Assembly (NCBI RefSeq): GCF_000719345.1
Contig: NZ_JOFX01000002.1
Location: forward strand, 124,001 to 188,000
DNA length: 64,000 nt
Reading direction: 5' to 3'
Origin: Streptomyces sp. NRRL F-2664
GTDB lineage: Bacteria; Actinomycetota; Actinomycetes; Streptomycetales; Streptomycetaceae
In this document: positions 1-9,034 of the stretch, in pieces
How the letters are laid out: the number at the start of each line of letters is the position of its first letter
How positions within the stretch are numbered: position 1 is the stretch's first letter
The notes under the pieces: model-generated
What the model was told of the DNA's origin: nothing
The model's input: only the letters and a program-made list of their open reading frames with translations
Database searches by the model: none
Program-made: the position numbers and the translations under genes

Positions 1-1052
1 CGCACCGGGGCGAGGAAGTCGGGGGTCCGGTACTTGTAGCCGGTGGCGAGGACCAGGCCCTCGGTGGTGAGCGAGAAGTCCCGCTCCTGCTCCTCCTGGC
101 GCAGGCCCAGGGTGTACGTGCCGCTGGTGGTGTCGTACGCCGTGCTGTTCAGCGAGGTGTTGGTCAGCAGGGTGGTGGGCACGGCACCCGGCATGCTGAT
201 CCTCTTCTGGTAGAGCAGGTCGAAGATGGCGTTGATCAGGTCGCCGTCGATGCCCTTGAAGAGGTTCTTCTGCTGGGTCTCCAGCCGGTAGCGGGTGTCC
301 TCCGGGAGGGCGTGGAAGTAGTCCACGTACTCGGGGGAGGTCATCTCCAGCGTCAGCTTGGTGTACTCCAGCGGGAAGAAGCGCGGGGAGCGCGTGACCC
401 AGTTGAGCTGGTAGCCGTACACGTCGATCTCGGCGAGGAGGTCGTAGTAGATCTCCGCGGCGCTCTGGCCGGAGCCGATGAGGGTGATGGACTTCTTCTT
501 CTGCAGCTCCGCCTTGTTCGGCATGTAGGCGGCGTTGTGCAGGAAGTCGCCGCCGAGGCCGGCGCAGGCGTCGGGGACGTACGGCGTGGTGCCGGTGCCC
601 AGGACGATGCGGCGGGCGCGGTGCGTCCCGCCCTTGTCGGTGCGGACCTCGTACAGACCGGCGGCCTCGTCGTAGGTGACCTCGGTGACGGAGGTCGAGT
701 ACAGGACGTTGTCGAGCCGGTCGGCGGCCCAGCGGCAGTAGTCGTTGTACTCGGCGCGCAGCGGGTAGAAGTTCTCCCGGATGTAGAAGGAGTACAGGCG
801 GTCCTGGTCCTTCAGGTAGTTCAGGAAGGAGAAGGGCGACGTCGGGTCGGCGAGGGTGACCAGGTCCGACATGAAGGGCGTCTGGAGGTGCGCGCCGTCC
901 AGGAACATCCCCGCGTGCCACTCGAAGTGCGGCTTCGACTCGATGAACAGGCCGCTCAGCTCGTCGATCGGCGCGGTCAGGCAGGCCAGTCCCAGGTTGA
1001 AGGGACCGAGGCCGATGCCGATGAAGTCGTGGGGCTCAGTGGTGGACGGCAA
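1..1052 (-). CDS. desB: Lysine/cadaverine N-monooxygenase DesB (3' end outside window)
   Basis: FAD- and NADPH-dependent hydroxylase that N-hydroxylates cadaverine in desferrioxamine biosynthesis. The reading frame opens with an FAD-binding [10 protein letters not shown] motif at about residue 12, carries an NADPH-binding GSGQSAAE motif mid-protein and a family-typical LATGY near the visible end; about 350 codons are present and the C-terminus runs off the left edge. I place the start at TTG (1052..1050) because GGGAG lies about 7 nt upstream and no ATG precedes the FAD motif in this frame. The start overlaps the end of desA by 17 nt, so the two are translationally coupled. The function follows from the lysine-hydroxylase family motifs plus the desA neighbour; desC and desD are expected just left of the window. 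Confidence 0.9.
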   Translation of the reverse strand, partial: MPSTTEPHDFIGIGLGPFNLGLACLTAPIDELSGLFIESKPHFEWHAGMFLDGAHLQTPFMSDLVTLADPTSPFSFLNYLKDQDRLYSFYIRENFYPLRAEYNDYCRWAADRLDNVLYSTSVTEVTYDEAAGLYEVRTDKGGTHRARRIVLGTGTTPYVPDACAGLGGDFLHNAAYMPNKAELQKKKSITLIGSGQSAAEIYYDLLAEIDVYGYQLNWVTRSPRFFPLEYTKLTLEMTSPEYVDYFHALPEDTRYRLETQQKNLFKGIDGDLINAIFDLLYQKRISMPGAVPTTLLTNTSLNSTAYDTTSGTYTLGLRQEEQERDFSLTTEGLVLATGYKYRTPDFLAPV

Positions 1053-2526
1053 GGGATTCTCCCAGGAACTGCTCGGCGTGTGCGGCGAGGAGGTCGAGGA
1101 CGGCGGTGATGTCGGCCGTCGTGGTCTGCGGGTTGAGGAGGGTGAACTTCAGGTACTGCTTCCCGTCCACCTTGGTGCCGGCGACGACGGCCTCGCCGGA
1201 CGCGAAGAGCGCCTTGCGGGCGTGGAGCTGCGCCTCGTCGAGGAGTTCGGCGGGAACGTCCTCGCCGGGCAGGAAGCGGAAGACCAGGGTGGAGATCTGC
1301 GGGGCGACGACGACCTCGAAGCGCGGGTCGGCGGTGATGACGTCGTAGCCGGCGGCGGCGAGGTCGATGACCTGGTCGAAGAGCGATCCGACGCCGTCGG
1401 CGCCCATGATGCGCAGCGTCATCCAGAGTTTGAGGGCGTCGAAGCGGCGCGTGGTCTGGATGGACTTGTCGACCTGGTTCGGGATCCGCTCCTCGGCCAT
1501 GCGCCGCGGGTTGAGGTAGTCCGCGTGGTACGTGGCGTGCTTGAGGGTGTCGCGGTCGCGGACCAGCATGGCGCTGGAGCTGACGGGCTGGAAGAACGAC
1601 TTGTGGTAGTCGACCGTGACCGAGTCGGCGTGCTCGATGCCGTCGAGGAGGTGCCGGCGGGTGGGGGAGACCAGCAGTCCGCAGCCGTAGGCGGCGTCCA
1701 CGTGCATCCACGCGGAGTGCTCGGCGGTGAGGCGGGCGATCTCGGGGAGCGGGTCGATGGACCCGAAGTCGGTGGTGCCGGCGGTGGCGACGACGGCCAT
1801 GGGGAAGAGGCCCTCGGCGGCGCAGTTCTCCAGCTCCAGCGCGAGGACGGAGGTGTCCATGCGGCGGTTGCGGTCGACCGGGACGGAGATGACGGCCTCG
1901 TAGCCCATGCCCAGCATGGCGGCGGACTTCTGCACGCTGAAGTGGCTGGCCTCGGAGGTGAAGATGCGCAGCTTCGGCAGGAGTTCGGCCTTGGTCAGGC
2001 CGATGCCGGCCTCCATGGCGCGCTGCATGACGGTGCGGCAGGCCTCGTCGCGGGCCAGCAGCAGCGCGTGGAAGTTGGACTGGCTGCCGCCGGAGGTGAA
2101 GATGCCGTCCGCCTTCTCCCCGAGGCCGATGCGGCGCGTGGTCCAGTCGATGAGGCGGCGCTCGATGAGCGTGCCGCCGATGGACTGGTCCCACGTGTCG
2201 AGGGAGGAGTTGACGGCGGCCATGACGGCCTCGCCGACCACCGCGGGTATGACGACCGGGCAGTTGAGGTGGCCCAGGTAGCGCGGGTGGTGGAAGTAGA
2301 CGGCGTCGCGGAGGTAGACGTCCTCCAGCTCGGCCAGCGCCGCGGAGGAGTCACCGAGCGGGGTGTCGAGGTCGATCCCGTTGATGACCGGGGCGAGTTC
2401 GTCGACGGATATACCGGTGTGGGGCCGTTCGGTGGTGGCGAGCTTGGCGGCGACGCGGTCGACGCCCTCGGTGACAGAACGGCGGTAGATATCCGCGGTC
2501 GTCTCGTTCAGCAGATGCTGGCGCAT
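1036..2526 (-). CDS. desA: PLP-dependent L-lysine decarboxylase DesA
   Basis: Converts lysine to cadaverine, the first step of desferrioxamine siderophore synthesis. The 496-residue product is a group II PLP decarboxylase: it shows HVDAAYG, with the Asp that contacts the cofactor pyridine nitrogen, followed by [13 protein letters not shown] containing the Schiff-base lysine, and an N-terminal [10 protein letters not shown] phosphate-binding segment. ATG at 2526 has GGAGG seven bases upstream; a TTG codon directly before it (2529) is less likely. An iron box lies about 50 bp upstream, so iron-dependent repression by a DmdR/IdeR-type repressor is expected. First gene of the des operon, overlapping desB. 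Confidence 0.95.
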   Translation of the reverse strand: MRQHLLNETTADIYRRSVTEGVDRVAAKLATTERPHTGISVDELAPVINGIDLDTPLGDSSAALAELEDVYLRDAVYFHHPRYLGHLNCPVVIPAVVGEAVMAAVNSSLDTWDQSIGGTLIERRLIDWTTRRIGLGEKADGIFTSGGSQSNFHALLLARDEACRTVMQRAMEAGIGLTKAELLPKLRIFTSEASHFSVQKSAAMLGMGYEAVISVPVDRNRRMDTSVLALELENCAAEGLFPMAVVATAGTTDFGSIDPLPEIARLTAEHSAWMHVDAAYGCGLLVSPTRRHLLDGIEHADSVTVDYHKSFFQPVSSSAMLVRDRDTLKHATYHADYLNPRRMAEERIPNQVDKSIQTTRRFDALKLWMTLRIMGADGVGSLFDQVIDLAAAGYDVITADPRFEVVVAPQISTLVFRFLPGEDVPAELLDEAQLHARKALFASGEAVVAGTKVDGKQYLKFTLLNPQTTTADITAVLDLLAAHAEQFLGESLAVHH

Positions 2527-2575
2527 CAACTTTCCTCCGGGCAGGGGGAGAAGGGGAGGGTGGGGTGTGTGATGT

Positions 2576-2594
2576 TTAGGTTAGCCTAACCTAA
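2576..2594. promoter_or_regulatory. Iron box (DmdR1/IdeR-type operator) of desA
   Basis: TTAGGTTAGCCTAACCTAA is a 19-bp palindrome broken only at its centre base; the flanking bases extend it to 21. It matches the known iron box of actinobacterial DtxR-family repressors (DmdR1, IdeR, DtxR). It sits about 50 bp before the desA start, where binding would block the promoter. Confidence 0.93.
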
Positions 2595-2610
2595 ACAGAA
2601 TGACCAAATG

Positions 2611-2644
2611 GCGATGGGCCCTGGCCGGAACCAGGGCCCATCGC
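2611..2644 (-). terminator. Hairpin terminator after the siderophore-interacting protein gene
   Basis: A perfect 14-bp stem (GCGATGGGCCCTGG and its complement) closes a 6-nt loop. It lies 29 bp past the stop of the siderophore-interacting protein gene and just before the desA iron box, so it insulates desA from read-through. Confidence 0.8.
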
Positions 2645-2672
2645 GAACTGCTGCGTGAGGGAACGGAGCTGA

Positions 2673-3572
2673 CTACAGCTCGGAGGCCGGGTCCTCGCTG
2701 GGCGCCTTGCCCGCGTAGGCCTCGGCGAGGAGCTGCTCCTCGCTCGCACCGAGCCGCCAGTAACCGGTGAAGCGCACCGAGCGGCGGTCGACGGATCGTT
2801 CCTGCACGAAGTGGCGCCGTGCGGCGCGGACGGTGCCCGCCTCGCCCGCCAGCCACACGTACGGCGCCCCGGCGGCCGGCGGCTGCGCCGCGCGCAGCAC
2901 GTCCAGCACCCGGCCGGTGCGCTCCCGGCCGTCGCCCGCGCGCACGATCCATGTGATCTCCGCGTCGGCGGCGGTGTCCAGGGGGAGCCGGTCCTCCTCG
3001 TGCGGGACCTCGAACCAGGCCCGGACCGGGATACCGGCGGGCAGCCGGTCAAGGATCGCGGCCGCGGCCGGCAGGGCGGTCTCGTCCGCGTACATCCACA
3101 CCGCGTCGGCGTCGGCCGGGGCCTGGAAGCGCACGGACTTGTTGTCGGCGACGGCCGGGCCGATCGCCAGGATCCGGCGGCCGGCGGCCGCGCGCCCGGC
3201 CCAGTGCGAGGCGGGGGAGGTGTCGCCGTGCAGAACGAAGTCGATGTCGACCTCGACGGCGCCCTCGTCGTCGCGGCGCTGCTCGCGCACGGTGTAGGAA
3301 CGCATCACCGGCCGCTCCTCGTCCGCCATCGCGCGCCATGCGCCGAACCAGGTGTCCTCGTCCGTGGACGGCAGCACCGTGTGCTCCACGCCGGACGGCG
3401 GCAGGAAGAGCGAGAGGCTCTGGTCGAAGCCGCCGGAGCGGAAGTCCGCGAGGGACTCACCGCCGAACGTGACCCGCAGGAACGAGTGGCCCAGGCGGCG
3501 GGTGCGGAGCACTTCGAGCGTGAAGAAGCGGAAGTGCGCCACGGCCGGGGTGTCGGACGCGGTGGCGGTCAT
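2673..3572 (-). CDS. Siderophore-interacting protein (ViuB-type FAD/NAD(P)H ferric-siderophore reductase)
   Basis: Predicted cytoplasmic flavoprotein that releases iron from imported ferrioxamine by reduction. The 299-residue protein has the SIP family layout: an N-terminal FAD-binding barrel with LGHSFLRVTFGG near residue 28 and MRSYTVREQRRDD near residue 90, a linking HWAGRAAAGRRI segment, and a C-terminal NAD(P)H-binding domain. ATG at 3572 has AGGGGG about nine bases upstream. It lies between the binding-protein gene and desA, in the order I remember from S. coelicolor. Two hairpins separate it from the upstream binding-protein gene, so it may rely on partial read-through or its own promoter. 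Confidence 0.9.
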   Translation of the reverse strand: MTATASDTPAVAHFRFFTLEVLRTRRLGHSFLRVTFGGESLADFRSGGFDQSLSLFLPPSGVEHTVLPSTDEDTWFGAWRAMADEERPVMRSYTVREQRRDDEGAVEVDIDFVLHGDTSPASHWAGRAAAGRRILAIGPAVADNKSVRFQAPADADAVWMYADETALPAAAAILDRLPAGIPVRAWFEVPHEEDRLPLDTAADAEITWIVRAGDGRERTGRVLDVLRAAQPPAAGAPYVWLAGEAGTVRAARRHFVQERSVDRRSVRFTGYWRLGASEEQLLAEAYAGKAPSEDPASEL

Positions 3573-3613
3573 GCGGAGGGTCCCCCTGGAAGTCGGTACG
3601 GCCTGAGGCGGGT

Positions 3614-3671
3614 CCAGGGCGCGTCCGTTCGGACACGCCCTGGGGGTGGGCGCCCGGGGTCACCGGGCGCC
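3614..3671 (-). terminator. Tandem hairpins after the siderophore-binding protein gene
   Basis: Two stem-loops follow the stop codon at 3681. The first (3649-3671) has a perfect 9-bp stem GGCGCCCGG with a 5-nt loop. The second (3614-3643) has a 14-bp stem with one mismatch and a tight TTCG-like tip. Neither has a U-run, as is usual in Streptomyces. Confidence 0.65.
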
Positions 3672-3680
3672 GCGCGAGGG

Positions 3681-4718
3681 TCAGGCGACCTTCTTGGCGT
3701 TCTGGAGGGCCTTGGCCAGGTCCTCGAGGATCTGGGCGCACTTGTCGTACGAGTAGATCGGCTCGGTGGTGCGCGGGGCGACCTGGCCGGCCTTCACGGC
3801 GGGCATCTCGGCCCAGGTGGCCTTGGCCTTCAGCTCCTCCGGCTGCAGGGTGCCGGTGCGGTTGTCGAGCAGGACCAGGTCGGCCTTGTACTTGCCGGCG
3901 TTCTCCCAGCTCAGGCTCTCGAAGAAGCCGCCCTCGTCGAGCTTCTCCGGGGTGATGAACTCGACGCCCAGGGACTTGAAGTACTTGAGGTCGGCCGAGG
4001 TGTCCGGGGTGGAGGCGTAGAACAGGTCGGCGGAGCCGGAGCCGACGAGGACCTTGATGCCCGGGTTGGCCTTGGTGGCCTCGCGGACCTTGGCGGCCGC
4101 GGCCTCGAAGCGGGCCTTGCCGTCCACGGCGGCCTTGGCGTTCATGTCGGCACCCAGCGACTTGGCGAGGTCCGCCGTGCGCTCCAGCGCCTTGTCCATG
4201 GAGACGTTGCCGCCGACGCCGACCGCGGCGGCCGGGGCCAGCTTCAGGATCTTGTCCTTGGAGGCCTCGGGCACGTACCAGTAGGAGCCGTCCCAGGTGT
4301 TGGTGACGAGGAGGTCGGGCTGGAGGGCGGCGTACTTCTCGACGTTGAACTCGTCGTAGACGTTGCCGATGATCTCGACCTTGGAGATGTCCATCGAGCC
4401 GGCCTGGACGTCGGGCTTGCCGTCGGCGGTCTTGGTCGGGCCGAAGACGCCCTTGACGGAGACGCCGTAGTCGTGGAGCGCGGCGGCGGTGCCGGTGAAG
4501 GCGACGATGTTCTTCGGCGTGGACTTGGCGCTGACGTCGTTGCCGAGGTCGTCCTTGAAGGTCCAGGGGCCGGAGGACGCGGCTGCGGTGCTGCCCTTGT
4601 CGCCGTCCTTCGCGGAGTCGGTGCCTCCGCACGCGGCGAGCGCGGCGACGAGGCCGAGGGCGCCGCCCGCGGCGACGAAGCCGCGACGGGTGAAGGAGAA
4701 GCTGCGGGACTTGGGCAT
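3681..4718 (-). CDS. desE: Ferric-siderophore ABC transporter substrate-binding lipoprotein (DesE-like)
   Basis: Extracytoplasmic receptor delivering ferrioxamine to an ABC importer. The 345-residue precursor starts with a twin-arginine type signal (TRRGF at residues 10-14), a hydrophobic stretch and a lipobox ending in Cys30, so it is a membrane-anchored lipoprotein. The remainder is a FecB/FhuD-type class III binding protein, with the first lobe around residues 55-170 and the second after a long helix. Start ATG 4718; the ribosome binding site is weak. An iron box lies about 57 bp upstream. No permease or ATPase genes are adjacent; they must lie elsewhere. The name DesE rests on location next to desA and on the family. 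Confidence 0.88.
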   Translation of the reverse strand: MPKSRSFSFTRRGFVAAGGALGLVAALAACGGTDSAKDGDKGSTAAASSGPWTFKDDLGNDVSAKSTPKNIVAFTGTAAALHDYGVSVKGVFGPTKTADGKPDVQAGSMDISKVEIIGNVYDEFNVEKYAALQPDLLVTNTWDGSYWYVPEASKDKILKLAPAAAVGVGGNVSMDKALERTADLAKSLGADMNAKAAVDGKARFEAAAAKVREATKANPGIKVLVGSGSADLFYASTPDTSADLKYFKSLGVEFITPEKLDEGGFFESLSWENAGKYKADLVLLDNRTGTLQPEELKAKATWAEMPAVKAGQVAPRTTEPIYSYDKCAQILEDLAKALQNAKKVA

Positions 4719-4774
4719 AATCGATGTCCGTTTTCGTGCGTACCGGGGCGGCCACCAGCGTGCCGTTCGTGGGG

Positions 4775-4791
4775 AAGGTTAGCCTAACCTT
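4775..4791. promoter_or_regulatory. Iron box upstream of the siderophore-binding protein gene
   Basis: AAGGTTAGCCTAACCTT is a 17-bp palindrome with only the centre unpaired and shares the 13-bp core GGTTAGCCTAACC with the desA iron box. It should bind the same DtxR-family repressor. Confidence 0.92.
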
Positions 4792-4866
4792 GGCCGAAAT
4801 TGGTAAGGGGGCCCTAAGTTTTTTTCGGGACCCCTCACGTCGCCCGCACCGGCACGGGCGTGCGGA

Positions 4867-6027
4867 CTAGCCTGCGAAGCCCAACTCGCGTGCGATCAGC
4901 ATGCGCTGGACCTCACTGGTGCCCTCACCGATCTCCAGGATCTTCGAGTCCCGCCACATTCGAGCCACCGGGTACTCGTTCATGAAGCCGTAGCCGCCGT
5001 GGATCTGCGTCGCGTCACGGGCGTTGTCGACGGCCACCGTGGAGGAGTACAGCTTCGCGATCGCCGCCTCCTTCTTGAACGGCTCCCCGGCCACCAGGCG
5101 GGAGGCCGCGTCGCGCCAGCCGATGCGGGCCATGTGGGCGCGCATCTCCATGTCCGCCAGCTTGAACTGGATGGCCTGGTTGTCACCGATCGCCTTGCCG
5201 AAGGCGTGCCGCTCCTGGGCGTACTTCACCGACTCGTCCACACAGCCCTGCGCGAGGCCCGTGGCGAGCGCGGAGATGGCGATCCGGCCCTCGTCCAGGA
5301 TCCGCAGGAACTGGGCGTAGCCGCGGCCCTCCTCGCCCACCAGGTTCGCCAGCGGGACCCGTACGTCGTCGAAGGACAGTTCCCGGGTGTCCGAGGAGTT
5401 CCAGCCCACCTTGGAGTACGGGGCGGCCACCGTGAAGCCCGGTGTGCCGGACGGGACGATGATCGAGGAGATCTCCGGGCGGCCGTCCGCCTTGCGGCCC
5501 GTCACGGCCGTGACCGTCACCAAAGCGGTGATGTCCGTACCGGAGTTGGTGATGAAGCACTTCGAGCCGTTGATGACCCACTCGTCGCCGTCCTTGACGG
5601 CGGTCGTACGGGTGCCGCCGGCGTCGGAGCCGGCGCCGGGCTCGGTCAGGCCGAAGGCGCCCAGCACCTCGCCCGAGCACAGCTTCGGCAGCCACTGGCG
5701 CTTCTGCTCCTCGGTGCCGAACAGGTACAGGGGCATGGCGCCGAGCGAGACGCCGGCCTCCAGGGTGATGGCGACCGAGGAGTCGACGCGGGCCAGCTCC
5801 TCCAGGGCGATGCCGAGGGCGAGGTAGTCCCCGCCCATGCCGCCGTACTCCTCGGGGAAGGGCAGGCCGAACAGGCCCATGCGGCCCATCTCGGCGACGA
5901 TCTCGTAGGGGAACTCGTGCCGCTCGTACAGGTCGCCGATCTTCGGGGCGACGACGTCGTGGGCGAAGGCCTCGACGGTGCGGCGGAGTTCCTCGTGCTC
6001 GGGGGTGAGCCGGTGGTCGAGGGACAT
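4867..6027 (-). CDS. acdH: Acyl-CoA dehydrogenase (isovaleryl/branched-chain type, AcdH-like)
   Basis: FAD-dependent dehydrogenase for branched short-chain acyl-CoA, here presumably isovaleryl-CoA in leucine breakdown. The 386 residues follow the standard three-domain fold: N-terminal helices, a middle beta-domain with GAFGLTEPGAGSDAGG and WVINGSKCFITNSG, and a C-terminal helical domain with QIHGGYGFMNEYPV and GEGTSEVQRMLIA, whose Glu occupies the usual catalytic-base position of short/medium-chain enzymes. Start ATG 6027. It is the last gene of a four-gene operon with HMG-CoA lyase and a biotin-dependent carboxylase, which points to the leucine pathway. Substrate preference (isovaleryl versus other branched acyl-CoA) cannot be read from sequence alone. 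Confidence 0.9.
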   Translation of the reverse strand: MSLDHRLTPEHEELRRTVEAFAHDVVAPKIGDLYERHEFPYEIVAEMGRMGLFGLPFPEEYGGMGGDYLALGIALEELARVDSSVAITLEAGVSLGAMPLYLFGTEEQKRQWLPKLCSGEVLGAFGLTEPGAGSDAGGTRTTAVKDGDEWVINGSKCFITNSGTDITALVTVTAVTGRKADGRPEISSIIVPSGTPGFTVAAPYSKVGWNSSDTRELSFDDVRVPLANLVGEEGRGYAQFLRILDEGRIAISALATGLAQGCVDESVKYAQERHAFGKAIGDNQAIQFKLADMEMRAHMARIGWRDAASRLVAGEPFKKEAAIAKLYSSTVAVDNARDATQIHGGYGFMNEYPVARMWRDSKILEIGEGTSEVQRMLIARELGFAG

Positions 6028-6034
6028 GGTGTGA

Positions 6035-6967
6035 CTACTCCTTGTGGGAGAGGGCGCGGACGGTACGGGAGGGGCTGGGACGGCCCAGCCGTTCGGCCAT
6101 CCACACGCTCGTGGCGGTGAGGGCGGCCAGGTCGACCCCGGTCTCGATGCCGAGGCCGTCGAGCATCCACACCAGGTCCTCGGTCGCGAGGTTGCCGGTG
6201 GCGCTCTTCGCGTACGGGCATCCGCCGAGGCCGCCCGCGGAGGCGTCGACGGTGGTGACGCCGTGCTGGAGCGCGGCGAGGGTGTTGGACAGGGCCTGGC
6301 CGTAGGTGTCGTGGAAGTGCACGCCGATGCGGTCGGTGGTGACACCGGCCTCGTTCAGTGCGGTGAGCAGGGCCTGGACATGGCCCGGCGTGGCGACGCC
6401 GATCGTGTCGCCGAGGCTCAGCTCGTCACAGCCGAGGTCGAGCAGGGCCTTGGCGACGGAGACGACCTGGTGGACCGGGACGGCACCCTCCCAGGGGTCG
6501 CCGAAGCACATGGACAGATAGCCGCGCACGTGCGCCCCGCCCTGCCGGGCCCGGGCCACCACGGGCGCGAACATGGCGAGGGACTCGGCGACGGTGCGGT
6601 TGAGGTTGCGGGAGGCGAACGTCTCCGTCGCCGACCCGAACACCGCGATACGGGTGGCCCCGAGGGCGAGCGCCCGGTCCAGGCCGCGCTCATTCGGCAC
6701 GAGGACGGGCAGCGCGGCGTCCACGTCGGCGAGCAGCGGGAAGAGCTGCTCGGCGTCGGCGAGCTGGGGCACCCACTTGGGGTGCACGAAACTCGTCGCC
6801 TCGATCGTGGTCAGGCCGGCGCCGGCGAGGCGGCGGACGAACTCCGCCTTGACCTCGGTGGGGACGGCCGTCTTCTCGTTCTGCAGACCGTCGCGGGCAC
6901 CGACCTCGTGGATGCGGACCCGGGCCGGCAGGCCGGGGGCCGGAACGTTCATGGGCAGCCCGATCAC
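6035..6967 (-). CDS. hmgL: Hydroxymethylglutaryl-CoA lyase
   Basis: Cleaves HMG-CoA to acetoacetate and acetyl-CoA, the last step of leucine degradation. The 310-residue TIM-barrel protein opens with RIHEVGARDGLQNE, the conserved substrate/metal site, and carries the family signature AGGLGGCPYAKSATGNLATED around residue 260, including the catalytic Cys in its flexible loop; HFHDT supplies metal-binding His residues. I choose GTG at 6967, which overlaps the TGA of the upstream carboxylase gene (GTGA) and has GGAGG at good spacing; an ATG five codons later has no ribosome binding site. Only 7 bp separate its stop from the acyl-CoA dehydrogenase start. Confidence 0.95.
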   Translation of the reverse strand: MIGLPMNVPAPGLPARVRIHEVGARDGLQNEKTAVPTEVKAEFVRRLAGAGLTTIEATSFVHPKWVPQLADAEQLFPLLADVDAALPVLVPNERGLDRALALGATRIAVFGSATETFASRNLNRTVAESLAMFAPVVARARQGGAHVRGYLSMCFGDPWEGAVPVHQVVSVAKALLDLGCDELSLGDTIGVATPGHVQALLTALNEAGVTTDRIGVHFHDTYGQALSNTLAALQHGVTTVDASAGGLGGCPYAKSATGNLATEDLVWMLDGLGIETGVDLAALTATSVWMAERLGRPSPSRTVRALSHKE

Positions 6968-9000
6968 GCGCCCTCCTCCTCGTCCGGGGTGACGACGGCC
7001 AGCACCTGGTCCATGGCGACGGTGGTGCCGGGCGAGACGTCCAGCTCGGTGACCGTGCCGGCGTGCGGGGCGGAGATGACGTGCTCCATCTTCATCGCCT
7101 CGACCACCAGCAGGCTCTGTCCGGCCGTCACCTTGTCGCCGACGGCCACCTTGACGACCGTCACGGTGCCGGGCATGGGGGCGGCGAGGGTGTCGGCGCC
7201 GGCCCGGCCCGCGCCGCTGAGGTTCGCGACGACCGGGTCGTGGTGCTGGACGTGCCAGGAGTCGGCGTCGCGGCCGAGCCACGTCCCTTCCGGGGATGCG
7301 GCGTGGCTGAACCGGTGGGTGGCGCCGTCGACTTCGACGGTGACGGTGTCGGGGGTGCGGGCGACGATCCGGGCTCGCGCCGGTGCGCCGGGGCTCTGCC
7401 CCGGACCCTCGAGCGCCGGCGGGGCTGAGAATGCGAGCTCGGTGTCGGAGCCGGAAGGCCGGGTACGGATCTCCACCGGGTCCTGGCCCGGGAGGCGGAA
7501 GTGGTGGACCGTCCAGGCCGGGGTGCCACCGAGGCGCCAGCCGTCGGCGGCGTCGAACGGATCGACCCACCCGGTCGCGCGCGACTCCGGGGCGGTGCCC
7601 GCCAGCAGGGCGGCTGCCGCGTACACCTCGGCCGGGACCCCCTCCGGGAGGAGCCCGGCGAGGTCCCGTTCGACCAGCCCCGTGTCCAGGTCCCCGGACA
7701 CCACGTCCGGGTGGGCGAGCAGCCGCCGCAGGAAGCCGGCGTTCGTCTGGACGCCCAGGATCACCGTGTCGGCGAGAGCGGCCCGCAGCATGCGCAGCGC
7801 GGCCGGCCGGTCGGGCCCGTGCACGATGACCTTCGACAGCATCGGGTCGTAGGTCGACCCCACCGGGACGCCCGCCGTCAGGCCCGAGTCCGTACGGACC
7901 GCGCCGCCCGAGGGCTCCGACAGGGCCAGGACCGTACCGCCGGACGGCAGGAAGCCGCGCGCCGGGTCCTCCGCGCAGACGCGGGCCTCGATCGCGTGCC
8001 CGGTCAGGCGGATGTCGTCCTGGGTGACGGGCAGCGCCTCGCCGGCGGCGACCCGCAGCTGGAGCTCCACCAGGTCCAGGCCGGTGATCAGCTCCGTCAC
8101 CGGGTGCTCGACCTGGAGGCGGGTATTCATCTCCATGAAGTAGTACGAGGAGGGGTCGCCGCCGGGGACGATGAACTCCACCGTGCCGGCGCCGACGTAC
8201 CCGCACGAGCGGGCCGCGTCGACCGCCGCCGCGCCCATCGCCGCCCGGGTCTTCTCGTCGAGCAGGACCGAGGGGGCCTCCTCGATGACCTTCTGGTGCC
8301 GGCGCTGCAGCGAGCACTCGCGCTCGCCCAGGTGGACCACATGGCCGTGGGCGTCCGCCAGTACCTGGATCTCGATGTGCCGGGGCCGGTCCACCCAGCG
8401 CTCCACGAGCAGGGTGTCGTCGCCGAAGGAGGAGCGGGCCTCGCGGCGGGCCGCCGCGATCTCCTCGGCCAGTACCGCCTCGTCCCGGACGAGGCGCATG
8501 CCCTTGCCGCCGCCGCCCGCCGAGGGCTTCAGCAGCACCGGCATGCCGATCTCCGAGGCCGCCGCGACCAGTTCGGCGTCGGTCAGGCCGCTGCCGGAGG
8601 AGCCGGGAACCACGGGCACGCCCGCCGCCTTCACCGTCTCCTTCGCGCGGATCTTGTCGCCCATGAGGGAGATCGCCGAGGCGGGCGGCCCGATGAACGC
8701 CAGGCCGGCGTCCGTGCAGGCCTGCGCGAAGGCCGCGTTCTCCGCGAGGAAGCCGTAGCCGGGGTGCACGGCCTCGGCGCCCGTCCGCCGCGCGGCATCC
8801 AGCAGCCGCTCCACCGACAGGTAGCTCTCCGCGGCGGCGGCCGGGCCGATGCGGACGGCCGTGTCGGCCTCCCGTACGTGGCGGGCGTCGGCGTCCGCGT
8901 CGCTGAAGACGGCCACGGAGCGGATGCCGAGCTCCCGCAGGGTGCGGATGACGCGTACCGCGATCTCGCCGCGGTTGGCGACCAGAACAGTGCTGAACAT
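6964..9000 (-). CDS. Biotin-dependent acyl-CoA carboxylase alpha subunit (3-methylcrotonyl-CoA type)
   Basis: Carries biotin and carboxylates it with ATP and bicarbonate. The 678-residue protein begins with a biotin carboxylase domain (VLVANRGEIAVRVIRT; ATP-grasp loop KPSAGGGGKGMR; EMNTRLQVEHPVTE) and ends with a biotinyl carrier domain with the biotin attachment site EAMKMEHVI near residue 640. Between them is a poorly conserved linker containing a GC-rich repeat read in frame (7388-7428). I start at ATG 9000 (MFSTVLVANRG); upstream in-frame codons have no ribosome binding site. With the carboxyltransferase upstream and HMG-CoA lyase downstream it most likely makes 3-methylglutaconyl-CoA, although acetyl-/propionyl-CoA carboxylase activity is possible. 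Confidence 0.92.
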   Translation of the reverse strand: MFSTVLVANRGEIAVRVIRTLRELGIRSVAVFSDADADARHVREADTAVRIGPAAAAESYLSVERLLDAARRTGAEAVHPGYGFLAENAAFAQACTDAGLAFIGPPASAISLMGDKIRAKETVKAAGVPVVPGSSGSGLTDAELVAAASEIGMPVLLKPSAGGGGKGMRLVRDEAVLAEEIAAARREARSSFGDDTLLVERWVDRPRHIEIQVLADAHGHVVHLGERECSLQRRHQKVIEEAPSVLLDEKTRAAMGAAAVDAARSCGYVGAGTVEFIVPGGDPSSYYFMEMNTRLQVEHPVTELITGLDLVELQLRVAAGEALPVTQDDIRLTGHAIEARVCAEDPARGFLPSGGTVLALSEPSGGAVRTDSGLTAGVPVGSTYDPMLSKVIVHGPDRPAALRMLRAALADTVILGVQTNAGFLRRLLAHPDVVSGDLDTGLVERDLAGLLPEGVPAEVYAAAALLAGTAPESRATGWVDPFDAADGWRLGGTPAWTVHHFRLPGQDPVEIRTRPSGSDTELAFSAPPALEGPGQSPGAPARARIVARTPDTVTVEVDGATHRFSHAASPEGTWLGRDADSWHVQHHDPVVANLSGAGRAGADTLAAPMPGTVTVVKVAVGDKVTAGQSLLVVEAMKMEHVISAPHAGTVTELDVSPGTTVAMDQVLAVVTPDEEEGA
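7388..7428. repeat. Streptomyces GC-rich hairpin repeat captured inside the carboxylase gene
   Basis: The segment has the layout of a dispersed Streptomyces intergenic repeat: a GGGGCTCTGCCCC hairpin, a CTCGAGCG bridge and GCCGGCGGGGCTGA. It is normally intergenic but here lies in frame in the linker between the carboxylase and biotinyl domains, adding roughly 14 Pro/Gly/Ala-rich residues. Related copies occur at 41452-41570 and, in shortened form, at 51394-51408. Confidence 0.6.
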
Positions 9001-9034
9001 CGAAGAGGTCCTCATGTCACTCACGTCACTCACG

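Noticed and set aside
856..2589. Long + strand frame over desA
   Set aside because: Low-complexity shadow; the opposite strand encodes DesA with all PLP motifs.
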